64,000 nt of DNA. Source: Oscillospiraceae bacterium. GTDB taxonomy: Bacteria > Bacillota > Clostridia > Oscillospirales > Oscillospiraceae. Of the stretch, positions 1-8,424 are shown piece after piece (positions within the stretch are counted from its first letter, which is position 1; each line of letters opens with the position of its first letter). The stretch is from contig CAJTEA010000012.1 of NCBI GenBank assembly GCA_910575265.1, forward strand, positions 1 to 64,000, in the 5' to 3' direction. Position numbers and translations under genes: made by a program. The notes under the pieces were generated by a model. The model ran no database searches and was not told where the DNA came from. It saw only the letters and a list, made by a program, of their open reading frames with translations.

Positions 1-1429
1 CCTCGTTGTGAAAGACCACTCCAGGTTGGGGCGCAACCGTCTTGTGGTGGGGCAGCTTCTGGAAGAAGATTTTGTCCGGCTGAACGTGCGGTACATCGCC
101 ATTATGGACAACATCGACACCGCTAATGGCGTGAGCGACATCGTTCCCATGTAGGATTTGTTTAATGAATGGCACGCAAAAAATACGAGCGATAAAGTAC
201 GACGTGTCATGCAAAGCCGTGGAAACGTTGGAATCTCATTGACCACCAATCCCCCATACGGCTACAAAAAAGACTCGGAGGACAAAAACAAGTGGGTGAT
301 CGACGAACCGGCGGCAGAGGTGGTCAGGCGTATCTTCCAGATGTGTGTCAGTGGTCTTGGCCCTACGCAGATTGCAAAACAATTAAAAGCGGATAAAATT
401 CCGACTCCTTCTGAGTATGGGAGCGCAAAGGGCCGAAATTACGGTGTAAAGACCGAACGGGCCTGTGATTGGGGCTGTGCGATAGTGGCAATCATTTTGG
501 ACAGGCAGGAATACGTTGGAGATACCATAAATTTCCGAACCTATAACAAGTCATTTAAGCAAAAGAAACGCTATAAACATTCAAAAGAAGAATGGAAAGT
601 GTTTCCTAACACCCACCCCGCCATCGTTGACCGGGAAACCTTTGCCCTCGTTCAGAATCTCCGCCAGCACCGCCGCAGACCCACAAAAAGGGGCGTTGTC
701 AGTATGTTCTCCGGATTGTTGTTCTGTGCCGACTGCGGAGAAAAATTATACTACAACACATTCAAAAGCGACGTCCGAAAGCGTCCGTACTTCTGCTGCT
801 CCACCTACCGTCTGCACTCGGATAAGTGTTCCGCACACTTCATTCAAGAGCCGACTGTTGAAAAGCTGGTGCTGGAGGGGTTGCAAAGGCTTTTGTGGTA
901 TGTCCAGGTCTTTGAACAGAAGTTTCCCCAGGAGCAGATGGAGCGGTTTGGCTTACAGGAGAAAAAGGCGTTGACCGCAAAACGCCGGGAGTTGGACAAG
1001 GCCAACCAACGGGTATTAGAGATCGACCAGCTTATCCAAAAGAGTTACAAGGATATGTCCAAGGGGCTGATTTCCGAGGGGCGATTCGCCACCTTTTCGG
1101 TATCCCTGGAGAATGAGCAGAAGCAGCTCAAAGAGACTATTCCCGCACTGGAAACCGAGCTGGAGACTACTACGGACAAAGACGCCGCTTTGCGGCACTT
1201 CATTGAGCAGGCAAGGAAAGTGACCCGATTGACGGAACTGACGCCTGAAATCGTCCATGAATTTATTGAAAGAATTGTGGTATCCAAGCCTGACAAGGTA
1301 GACGGCAAGCGGTATCAGCGAGTGGATATTCATTACAACACCATCGGCTTGTGGACAGCGCCGGAGCCGGACGAAATGGAGAAGCTGTTCCAGGAGCATC
1401 TTGCAGACCAGCGTAAAAAGACGGCGTAG
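1..1429 (+). pseudogene. Large serine recombinase, 5' end outside window, interrupted by amber codon
   Basis: Site-specific recombinase of the large serine (TnpX/TndX) type, which would excise and insert a mobile element. The reading frame is already open at position 2 with the end of the resolvase domain (KDHSRLGRNR, then YIAIMDNIDT). It meets TAG at 152-154 inside the conserved stretch IVPM-stop-DLFNEWHAKNTS, where relatives usually have a sense codon, and then stays open to 1429. The downstream part holds the recombinase domain, a zinc ribbon (CADCG, then CCST) and a long coiled coil at about residues 260-340. The catalytic serine lies upstream of the window. A TTG at 158 could restart translation but would give a protein with no catalytic domain. 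I read it as a broken gene, though amber readthrough cannot be excluded. Confidence 0.8.
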
Positions 1430-3189
1430 CTGTGGCTACGCCGTCTGAAAAGGGTTATCATTTTGGAATTTTTAGTTTGAACTTCTTTACGAAGAATGCC
1501 CCTCTCGATGATAGGTTCCGCCCATAAGCTCAAATAATGATATTTCCATGATATAGTCCTCCGATATGTTGAAAATTCCTGCAATTCAATCACATTCGGC
1601 TGATTCCACAAAAGTTTTGGGAGGAACTTCCTTACGAAGTTCCTCCCAAGTACGGGATTTTTGCCTGCATTTTTTTTGTCAATGCAAGTTGGTGGAGCGG
1701 CCGCAACCAACGGTGAACACTCCGCATGACTTGAAACCGCTACCTCAAAGTGTTCCTCTATCTCGTCCAGCAGAATATCGTCAATGGTGATCGGCCTGTC
1801 TCCGCCGTTGAGAATCAGCGTCATTCTGTCGTCGTAGAGGTAGATTGCCCGCAGGAAGATATTCACCATTCCCCGACGGTTGTTCTCGTCATTGACATTC
1901 CCTCGTTTCAGCAAATGGAGAAACGCCTTGATTTGCGGAACGGTGAATGTAACTTGCTTTCCCATCTCAATGGCAAGCTGGCCCTGCAATTCGTTCTTTT
2001 CCTGTTTGCGCTTCTCAATGCGCTCGGTAATCATATCCACCGCCTGCCCACGCTCCAAGGCTGTCCAAAGGTTTTCAATAGCGGCATCCGCCTCCTGTAT
2101 CGCCGCCTTAATGCGCTTAATGGCGGAGCTGTCATAGTCGGCCTCACAAGCGGCAGCAACCGCGAGGGCAATTTTCTCAATATTGCTGTCTGTCAACAGC
2201 TTGCGGCACTCCAAAACAACCCTGTCCTCGATTTTCTGCTTGTTGACAACTTTCTTCCGGCAGGTCTTTTTCTTGGCGCTCTTGCAGGCGTAGTAGCGGT
2301 AGGCCGTCCCGGATTTTCCCGTTCCACCGTAGCCGGTCATCATCTCCCGGCAGTAGCCGCAAAACAGCTTCGTCGTCAGCAGATATTCCTCTCGCCCCCT
2401 GGAACGGACGGGAGCTTTTTTGTTGCGGTCAAGGATATGCTGTACCCGCTGAAAAAGCTCGTCCTCAATGATGCGGGGCATCCCGCCCGGTGTTTCCGTG
2501 TCCTTGTAGATGTAATAGCCGATGTACCGCTTGTTCCGCAAAAGCCGGTGCAGACTGTTCTTGTTGAACTCCTTGCCCTGGGAGGTCTTGACCTGCTTCG
2601 AGTTGAGATATTTCGTGATTTCAGCGACGGTTTTTCCACTGGCGTACATCTCGAAAATCTCCCGAACAACAGCGGCCCCATCCGGGTCAACATGAAAACG
2701 GCGTTCCTCGTCCACATAGTAGCCAAGGCCCGGATTACTCCCGTTGCTCAAACACTTTTCAGCATTGATGTCCATACCCCGCCGTATCTTTTGGGACAGC
2801 TCCGCCGAATAATACTCGGCCATGCTCTCCAACACGCCCTCCACCAAAATACCGCTGGCGTCGTCGCTGATATTTTCCCTTGCGGAGATCACCCGGACGC
2901 CGTTCTTTTTCAGCTTGGCCTTGTTGATGGCGCTGTCATAGCGGTTCCGGGCAAAGCGATCAAGCTGATAAACAAGAACGCCCTCAAAAATGTGCTTGTC
3001 GCTGTCGGCAATCATGCGCTGGAACTCGGCCCGACTATCTGTTGTGCCGCTCTGCGCCCGGTCGATATATTCGCCAATCACGATATGTCCGTTGTTCTTG
3101 GCGAACTCGTAGCAGGTTTGAAGCTGGCCCTCGATGGACTGTTCTGTCTGGCTGTGGCTGGAATAGCGGGCGTAAATCACGATGTTCAC
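1333..3189 (-). CDS. Large serine recombinase with read-through C-terminal tail
   Basis: Serine recombinase, apparently intact through all conserved domains: an N-terminal resolvase domain with the catalytic serine in YARYSS (about residue 10), the arginine-rich LDRFARNRYD motif, a recombinase domain (about 160-260), a zinc ribbon with FCGYC and YYACK (about 275-310), and a coiled coil (about 370-410). Family-like sequence ends near residue 490. The remaining 120 or so residues are low-quality sequence that crosses an inverted repeat and then reads antisense into the neighbouring recombinase, so the natural stop has probably been lost. The ATG at 3189 overlaps the stop of the XRE gene upstream by 4 nt, so the two are co-transcribed. 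It would act on its own element's ends, which I cannot define here. Confidence 0.85.
   Translation of the reverse strand: MNIVIYARYSSHSQTEQSIEGQLQTCYEFAKNNGHIVIGEYIDRAQSGTTDSRAEFQRMIADSDKHIFEGVLVYQLDRFARNRYDSAINKAKLKKNGVRVISARENISDDASGILVEGVLESMAEYYSAELSQKIRRGMDINAEKCLSNGSNPGLGYYVDEERRFHVDPDGAAVVREIFEMYASGKTVAEITKYLNSKQVKTSQGKEFNKNSLHRLLRNKRYIGYYIYKDTETPGGMPRIIEDELFQRVQHILDRNKKAPVRSRGREEYLLTTKLFCGYCREMMTGYGGTGKSGTAYRYYACKSAKKKTCRKKVVNKQKIEDRVVLECRKLLTDSNIEKIALAVAAACEADYDSSAIKRIKAAIQEADAAIENLWTALERGQAVDMITERIEKRKQEKNELQGQLAIEMGKQVTFTVPQIKAFLHLLKRGNVNDENNRRGMVNIFLRAIYLYDDRMTLILNGGDRPITIDDILLDEIEEHFEVAVSSHAECSPLVAAAPPTCIDKKNAGKNPVLGRNFVRKFLPKLLWNQPNVIELQEFSTYRRTISWKYHYLSLWAEPIIERGILRKEVQTKNSKMITLFRRRSHSYAVFLRWSARCSWNSFSISSGSGAVHKPMVL
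1419..1446 (+). terminator. Hairpin terminator at the end of recombinase 1
   Basis: A 12-bp perfect stem (AGACGGCGTAGC with GCTACGCCGTCT) around a 4-nt loop overlaps the stop codon of the first recombinase. Only a weak A/T-rich tail follows, so it may act on either strand. Confidence 0.5.
1619..1647. repeat. 12-bp perfect inverted repeat between convergent recombinases
   Basis: GGGAGGAACTTC and GAAGTTCCTCCC flank a 5-nt spacer. The repeat lies inside the apparent 3' extension of the second recombinase frame. It could be a terminator or part of an old element end. Confidence 0.5.
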
Positions 3190-3542
3190 TCTTTCGCCCC
3201 CTCCAGCATTTCGACGATGGCCTTTTTCAAACGGTCATTCATAGGTGAGGCGGGGTCAAAGCACATCTCCACAAACCGCCTCATGTCCTTATCTTCTTCC
3301 AGAATTTTTGGCTTGTACTCGTTCAGCTTGCCCTGGGGTTTTTCAGTGCGGCAGCAGATATAATCCATCGACACATCGAAGTAATCCGCATACCAGATCA
3401 GCACTTTGATGGGAGCGGCGGAGTAGCCTGTTTCGTATCGATTGATGGTAGCCTGGGGGATGCCAGCGATTTTTCCGAACTTGGCTTGGGATAACCCGAT
3501 GCCCTCCCGGAGCGTTCTCATTCTTTTGCCTATATCGCTCAA
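3186..3542 (-). CDS. XRE-family helix-turn-helix regulator
   Basis: Small DNA-binding protein of about 118 residues. The helix-turn-helix is at residues 4-60 (RTLREGIGLSQAKFGKIAGI, then ATINRYETG), followed by a dimerisation-like region. I chose TTG at 3542 because AGGAGG sits 7 nt upstream and the Cro/CI-like domain starts right there; an upstream ATG at 3596 has no comparable site. The gene is directly followed by the serine recombinase with a 4-nt overlap, so it probably controls expression of that recombinase and its element. The repressor role is inferred from context. Confidence 0.75.
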   Translation of the reverse strand: MSDIGKRMRTLREGIGLSQAKFGKIAGIPQATINRYETGYSAAPIKVLIWYADYFDVSMDYICCRTEKPQGKLNEYKPKILEEDKDMRRFVEMCFDPASPMNDRLKKAIVEMLEGAKE

Positions 3543-3626
3543 ATTGCTCACCTCCTGTCGTACTAATAGTATAGCAGAAAGTGAGGTTTCTGTCAACCCA
3601 TATTATGAATTATCAAGAAAGGAAAT

Positions 3627-4280
3627 TTGAATGAAATGCCAGTATTTCATGTCAAGAAAACCACAGATTACACCGTCATGGCACACTACCATCTGCGTGA
3701 CAAGTCCCTGTCCCTGAAAGCCAAGGGCCTCCTATCGCAAATGTTGTCACTCCCGGAAGAATGGGACTACACCCTGCAAGGGCTGGCCTACATCAACCGG
3801 GAGCAGATCGACGCCATCCGTCAGGCCGTCCACGAGCTGGAGCTGGCCGGATATATTGTGCGGGTGAGGGAACGGGACAGCCGGGGACGGCTGCGGGGAG
3901 CAGAGTACACCATCTACGAACAGCCGCAATCGGTGTCTGCTTTACCGGCATTGGATTAACCTGCGTCGGGAAATCCAATATCGGAAAATCCTATGTAGGC
4001 AAATCCGACACAATAAAATAAAGATATAAAGTAAATACAGAAAAATCAATTAAAGATCTATCGATTACCTATTCCTTTCCTATCCTTTCCCCCGCCCCCT
4101 CCCTTGGAGATGGGCGGCAAAGCCGCCGGAAGGGAATGGAACGGAAGGGAGAAGCAGAGAGGCCAAATAGCAGCAGGGGGTATTATGGGCGTTATCTGAC
4201 CCGCAGAAATCGTACAGACGCGAAGCGGGTGTACGGTTTCTGCGGGTGCCACAAGAGGGCCGCAGGGCCTCTTGTGTGAC
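3627..4280 (+). pseudogene. Decayed replication-initiator-like helix-turn-helix gene
   Basis: The first 105 residues form a winged-helix domain of the type at the N-terminus of plasmid and element replication initiators (KAKGLLSQMLSLPEEWDYT, then QAVHELELAGYI). The frame stops at TAA 3957-3959, but the same frame then continues as the Asn-Pro linker typical of this family (GNPISENPM, TAG, ANPTQ, TAA), so several codons have become stops. A +1 shift near 4030 restores KSIKDLSITYSF, also typical of the linker. The C-terminal domain is absent. A ribosome site (GAAAGGA) precedes the ATG. This is a broken gene of an element; the short N-terminal product might still be made. Confidence 0.7.
4200..4276. 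other. Two strong consecutive hairpins
   Basis: The first is a 17-bp stem with one G-T pair (CCCGCAGAAATCGTACA, 4200-4216, with 4230-4246). The second has 9-bp arms (CACAAGAGG, 4250-4258, with CCTCTTGTG, 4268-4276). They lie at the end of the decayed initiator gene. Such structure suits an origin, a transfer site or a structured RNA; nothing here decides between them. Confidence 0.5.
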
Positions 4281-4305
4281 AGTACAGCTTCACAGTTCAG
4301 CATAG

Positions 4306-4351
4306 GCCAGGTCAGGAGCGCCGGAGTGTCGGCCTCCTGACCTGGCTTTTT
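4306..4351 (+). terminator. Rho-independent terminator
   Basis: GCCAGGTCAGGAG (4306-4318) pairs with CTCCTGACCTGGC (4334-4346), followed by five T. The loop itself contains GCCGGAGTGTCGGC. It would end transcription coming from the initiator remnant. Confidence 0.75.
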
Positions 4352-4354
4352 CAT

Positions 4355-4475
4355 GCCTATTTCTACGCATTTAGAACCTCGTTTTTGGGGGTACAAGTCA
4401 AATCGTATTACCCCCTGTACGACCGCCGCTTGGAGACCTTGAAAATAGGCCGGTGGATAGGCCCTAAATGCGTAG
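4355..4475. repeat. Nested inverted repeats (possible oriT or origin)
   Basis: GCCTATTT (about 4355) pairs with AAATAGGC (about 4443); CTACGCATTTAG (4363-4374) pairs with CTAAATGCGTAG (4464-4475); GGGGGTA pairs with TACCCCC between them. No gene is visible in this stretch. The nested arrangement suggests a nucleoprotein site such as an origin of transfer or replication, which is an inference. Confidence 0.4.
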
Positions 4476-4605
4476 GCTGATGGGGGACCATCCATCAATA
4501 TGTTGAGTAGCGGGTCTGTGTAGAGAAAGTTGCCCCTATTATGGAGAAAGCAGGTATAAACACCTTATTCCGCTTTGACATTCACGAAAAGCCTTGTATC
4601 CAATA

Positions 4606-5853
4606 TTACTGATATAATCCTTGAATATCCCATGGATTTAATATCCATTTTCCATCATTTCTCCATGGAAGTCCAATGCGGCCATCATTGCCTTGGTATA
4701 CACATCCAAATGTTAGGACAGCTTCTTTCTTTTCTTCAGCGACTGTCCAAAATACTTTAACAACTACTTTGGATAAGGCGCAGGCACGTTCTTCAACTTC
4801 AACGAGTTCGAAAGTATTGAACAACTTGCTTTCAAAAAATTTCCTGCACTCTCCTGCCCGTTTCTTTTCAGAAAGAGTTCCAGGAAACTTTTTTTGCAGG
4901 TAGCTGGACAGCTTCCCATAGTTTTTATTTTTCCAGGCAGATAACATTTCAACAACAGCTACAATGTATGGATATTCTTCATAGTTTTCTTGTGTACCAT
5001 TGACGGGAATATCTTTTCCAACCGTAACCACTTTCTTTTCCCATGATGCAATTTCTTTCTGTATCTGCTTGTTTTCTTCCGATTTTGCTAAGATTTCTTT
5101 TATGGGTACATGAGTAATCGACTTTTCATATTTGGCCTTTCGATCACTCTCACTGCTTTTCATTTTCATCCAGTCAGCAACAGCAAACATCAATGCAACG
5201 CACTTACAAGCAACATACTCGTTAGCATAGTTTAGATCGCGCCCATGAAGAATGCCATTTCGATATGGGAGTGTAATGGCTTCCGTATTCGTTTTTGTAC
5301 GGTTTTTGGTAAAAATACTTTTTAACTTCGTTAGGCCGTCGCTACATCCAACTAAACAATCCCATGCGTCAACAGTTGTGCCATCAGCAAAAAAGCCCTG
5401 TCTTTTTGTAAAATCATTCACAGCGCCGTCTATAATGATTAGCCCGAGTGGAATACTTGCGTGATAACGTTCTGCAAAATGATCTTCAAAAAATTTTTTC
5501 AGTAAATCGTATCGCACCGCAAAGGCTTCTGAACTATTCTTAATCCAATGCGTGATTTCACGGACATCAGATTTATAATAGTTAATCAAAACTTGTTCAG
5601 CTTCCGCTAATCCACCTTGTTCAAAAGCTGCATTTGCGTTTCTTATTAGCGAAGAACTCATACTGTCATATGCACACCAACCATGGGGCGAGAATCGATC
5701 ATTAAAAGATGTTACTTGTAAAATCGTATCTTTTACTTGATCTTCCGTCTTTTTTAGTTGATCTCGCTGTTCACGTTTTAGAAATGCCGAGAGGAACTTC
5801 ATGGATTGTATATCGCTTTGAAGTTTACTCAAAGATATAAGGTTATCATCCAT
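4606..5853 (-). CDS. Uncharacterised protein with HEPN-like R-N-x3-H motif
   Basis: I do not recognise a named family. The 415-residue protein has a helical N-terminal part (about 1-90, rich in Lys, Gln and Glu). A central region contains PLGLIIIDGAVNDFTKRQG and then TLPYRNGILHGRDLNY (about residues 190-205). RNGILH fits the R-x4-6-H pattern with Asn after Arg that marks HEPN ribonucleases, and the helices around it fit a HEPN fold. A C-terminal domain (about 290-415) ending in WILNPWDIQGLY looks separate. No signal peptide or membrane segment is seen. It stands alone on the minus strand, AT-richer than its neighbours, between decayed mobile genes, so a role in defence or element stability is plausible but unproven. 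Confidence 0.65.
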   Translation of the reverse strand: MDDNLISLSKLQSDIQSMKFLSAFLKREQRDQLKKTEDQVKDTILQVTSFNDRFSPHGWCAYDSMSSSLIRNANAAFEQGGLAEAEQVLINYYKSDVREITHWIKNSSEAFAVRYDLLKKFFEDHFAERYHASIPLGLIIIDGAVNDFTKRQGFFADGTTVDAWDCLVGCSDGLTKLKSIFTKNRTKTNTEAITLPYRNGILHGRDLNYANEYVACKCVALMFAVADWMKMKSSESDRKAKYEKSITHVPIKEILAKSEENKQIQKEIASWEKKVVTVGKDIPVNGTQENYEEYPYIVAVVEMLSAWKNKNYGKLSSYLQKKFPGTLSEKKRAGECRKFFESKLFNTFELVEVEERACALSKVVVKVFWTVAEEKKEAVLTFGCVYQGNDGRIGLPWRNDGKWILNPWDIQGLYQ

Positions 5854-5954
5854 TTTCTATCATACCTTTCGAGGCTGTATTTCTAAAGATATTGTCAAGG
5901 GGGAATGTAAGATTGAATTTTTACCTTTTTAGTTTTCTTTATTCTTTCAAAGGC

Positions 5955-5987
5955 AACCACCGCCACTCATACAGAGAGGCGGCGGTT
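5955..5987 (-). terminator. Hairpin after hcp
   Basis: Imperfect 14-bp stem (arms 5955-5968 and 5974-5987, two mismatches) directly downstream of the hcp stop on the minus strand. It lacks a strong T tract, so termination is likely but not certain. Confidence 0.5.
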
Positions 5988-5997
5988 ATAACCAGCA

Positions 5998-7599
5998 TTA
6001 TTTTAGCATTACCTCCAGGTCACTCTTCGGTGTTGTGATCGGCGCAATGTGATAATGCTCTACCAGATACTGTAACACATTGGACGACAGGAACGCCGGA
6101 AGTGTAGGCCCCAAGCGGATATTTTGGATTCCCAGGTGTAAAAGCGTCAGCAGGATGCACACAGCCTTCTGCTCATACCAGGAAAGAACCATTGACAGCG
6201 GCAGATCATTTACACCACATGAAAAAGTCTCTGCCAGGGCCACAGCCACTTGGATGGCACTGTATGCGTCATTGCATTGTCCCATATCCATCAGGCGGGG
6301 AAGTCCGGCAACGGTGCCAAGATCCAGGTCATTGAACCGGTACTTGCCACAGGCAAGAGTAAGTACGATACTGTCAGGAGGTGTCTGCTTTACAAACTCA
6401 GTATAGTAGCTGCGCCCTGGCTTTGCTCCATCGCAGCCGCCAACCAGGAAGAAATGTCTGACCGCTCCGCGCTTGACTGCTTCGACCACTTTGTCCGCAT
6501 TGGACAAGACCGCGTGGCGTCCAAAGCCGGTTGTGACGGTTCTTCCGCCATTGATACCAGTAAACTGCATGGCTGTGGGGTAGCCGCCCAGTTCCAAGGC
6601 TTTTTGGATTACCGGCGAGAAGTCCTTTTCCGGCCCAATGTGAACCAGCCCCGGATATGAGACGGCTTCCGTCGTAAACACCCGGTCCGCGTAGCTTGTT
6701 TTCGGTGGCATGAGGCAGTTTGTTGTAAAAAGGACCGGAGCGGGGATAGAAGCAAATTCCTTTTGCTGATTCTGCCAAGCAGTGCCGAAATTTCCTTTGA
6801 GATGGGGGTGCTTTTTCAGCTCGGGATAACCGTGAGCCGGGAGCATTTCACCGTGGGTATAAATATTGATGCCCTTGTCCTTGGTCTGCTCCAAGAGTTG
6901 TTTCAAATCAAAGAGATCATGTCCGGAAATGACAATAAACGGCCCTTTCTCCACAGTCAAACTCACTTCTGTTGGAACGGGATTACCATAGGTTTCCGTA
7001 TTAGCCTTATCCAGCAGCTCCATGCATTTCAGATTAACCGCTCCGACTTCCAGGACGATAGGGAGAAGTTCATCCATCCCCCAGTCCTCCATACCGACAG
7101 CAAAGAGGGCCTTATAAAAGAAGTGGTCTATTTCCGGGTCCGTATAGCCCAGGACAGCGGCGTGATACGCATAGGCGGCCATACCCCGGATGCCAAACAG
7201 AATCAGCGACTTCAGAGAGCGAATATCCTCCTCGGCAGTCCACAGATGCTCCATGCTATAATCATCGTTTTTCCCGCAGGCTGAGGTACACTTATAGCAG
7301 AGAGGAACAATCTGCCGCTTTACCTCATCCACACGCCGGAGCAGAGCAGAAAGGGCCTCCTTGTCAAAATTCACATTCGTAATTGTCGCAAACAACCCTT
7401 CCCGCACAACCTGATTGGCGGCATGGCTAATCAGATGCTCATTTCCGTCTATAGTCCTTGCGAGGCCAATCAATTTCCCAGTAAGCTGATCCTGCATTTC
7501 AGCAATACCGGCCTGCTTACCACATACGCCAGAATTTCCAGTACAGCCTTTGCATCCCGCTGTCTGTTCACACTGGAAGCAAAACATTTTCTGTTCCAT
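5998..7599 (-). CDS. hcp: Hydroxylamine reductase / hybrid-cluster protein
   Basis: Cytoplasmic hybrid-cluster protein of about 533 residues, a normal length. Family members reduce nitric oxide (and hydroxylamine in vitro) and protect against nitrosative stress. The N-terminal cysteine cluster is visible at residues 7-26 (FCFQCEQTAGC, KGC, VCGK). Later cluster ligands appear in TTNCLMPP, VGGCDGAKPGRSYYTE and LTLACGKYRFND. ATG at 7599 was chosen because AAGGTGG lies 8 nt upstream; a GTG 12 nt earlier has no spacing for it. The gene follows the ferredoxin-type gene by 19 nt and shares its promoter, which carries a palindrome placed like a Crp/Fnr activator site. Confidence 0.95.
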   Translation of the reverse strand: MEQKMFCFQCEQTAGCKGCTGNSGVCGKQAGIAEMQDQLTGKLIGLARTIDGNEHLISHAANQVVREGLFATITNVNFDKEALSALLRRVDEVKRQIVPLCYKCTSACGKNDDYSMEHLWTAEEDIRSLKSLILFGIRGMAAYAYHAAVLGYTDPEIDHFFYKALFAVGMEDWGMDELLPIVLEVGAVNLKCMELLDKANTETYGNPVPTEVSLTVEKGPFIVISGHDLFDLKQLLEQTKDKGINIYTHGEMLPAHGYPELKKHPHLKGNFGTAWQNQQKEFASIPAPVLFTTNCLMPPKTSYADRVFTTEAVSYPGLVHIGPEKDFSPVIQKALELGGYPTAMQFTGINGGRTVTTGFGRHAVLSNADKVVEAVKRGAVRHFFLVGGCDGAKPGRSYYTEFVKQTPPDSIVLTLACGKYRFNDLDLGTVAGLPRLMDMGQCNDAYSAIQVAVALAETFSCGVNDLPLSMVLSWYEQKAVCILLTLLHLGIQNIRLGPTLPAFLSSNVLQYLVEHYHIAPITTPKSDLEVMLK

Positions 7600-7618
7600 C
7601 ACAGTTTCCACCTTGTAA

Positions 7619-8311
7619 TTATTCTAAAATTTTTCCGTCCGTAGAAATAGTCACCACATTCCACGGAATAAACTTCCCGCTCTCCTGCAAGGCCTGTTTG
7701 ACCGCGTTTTCGATTCCGCCGCAACAGGGAACTTCCATTCGTACTATGGTTACGCTCTTGATGTCATTTCCAGAAATGATTTGCGTCAGCTTTTCAGCAT
7801 AGTCCCCCTCGTCCAGCTTGGGGCAGCCGATGAGCGTCACATGGCCGCGGATGAACACATCGTGGAAATTGCCATAGGCATAGGCGGTACAGTCTGCGGC
7901 AATGAGCAGCTTGGCACCGCTAAAGTATGGGGCGTTCACTGGCACCAGCTTAATCTGTACCGGCCATTGGATCAGCTGGCTGGCGGCAGGCGTCTGTGCG
8001 GCAGGGGCAACGTAAGGATCCCGGTGAATCGTCTTTGCGTTTGTTCCGGGACAACCGCAAGGCAGAGGCGCGCTCTTCTGTTTAGCGGCCATCACAGCCG
8101 CATGGTCATAGGCGGGCGCTTCTCGTGTCTCAAAGCTGATCGCCTCCGTGGGGCAGGCGGGCAGGCAGTCACCCAGACCATCGCAGTAGTCCTCACGAGT
8201 GAGCCTCGCCTTACCGTCTACCATCTCAATAGCTCCCTCATGACAGGCAGCGGCACAGGCTCCGCATCCGTTACACTTTTCTTCATCAATATGAATTATT
8301 TTGCGAACCAT
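7619..8311 (-). CDS. 4Fe-4S ferredoxin-type protein, electron partner of Hcp
   Basis: Iron-sulfur protein of about 230 residues. The N-terminal bacterial-ferredoxin domain has CNGCGACAAAC (residues 13-23) and a second ligand set DYCDGLGDCLPACP (about 45-57). Further cysteine motifs are PCGCPG (about 95) and VPCCGG (about 205), so it is longer than a plain ferredoxin. ATG 8311 is preceded by AAAGGA with 7-nt spacing. It is the first gene of the hcp operon and probably delivers electrons to Hcp, an arrangement known for frdX-hcp pairs in Clostridia. Regulation by the divergent Crp/Fnr protein is inferred from the shared intergenic region. Confidence 0.85.
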   Translation of the reverse strand: MVRKIIHIDEEKCNGCGACAAACHEGAIEMVDGKARLTREDYCDGLGDCLPACPTEAISFETREAPAYDHAAVMAAKQKSAPLPCGCPGTNAKTIHRDPYVAPAAQTPAASQLIQWPVQIKLVPVNAPYFSGAKLLIAADCTAYAYGNFHDVFIRGHVTLIGCPKLDEGDYAEKLTQIISGNDIKSVTIVRMEVPCCGGIENAVKQALQESGKFIPWNVVTISTDGKILE

Positions 8312-8351
8312 AAAATTGTCCTTTCCGGTCAACTATATTTTTGAATCCCTG

Positions 8352-8380
8352 TTGACATCTTGGGATCAGTATAGTATGAT
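8352..8380 (+). promoter_or_regulatory. Promoter of the Crp/Fnr regulator gene
   Basis: TTGACA (8352-8357), a 17-nt spacer and TATGAT (8375-8380), a near-consensus sigma-A promoter reading to the regulator. On the other strand TATACT (8373-8368) can serve as the -10 box of the ferredoxin-hcp operon. Confidence 0.75.
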
Positions 8381-8394
8381 TCACTTGTTTTGTA

Positions 8395-8410
8395 TGTTGA
8401 AATTTCAACA
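8395..8410. promoter_or_regulatory. 16-bp perfect palindrome, likely Crp/Fnr-family operator
   Basis: TGTTGAAATTTCAACA is perfectly symmetric. Its centre is about 41 bp upstream of the likely hcp start site, the classic class II activator position, but about 16 bp downstream of the likely regulator start site, where binding would repress. The half site TTGA resembles the family's binding sites. Confidence 0.7.
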
Positions 8411-8424
8411 GAGGGGACAAATCT

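Noticed and set aside
1750-3363. Long plus-strand open frame of 537 codons
   Set aside because: It is the exact antisense of the second serine recombinase and the XRE gene, without recognisable protein features.
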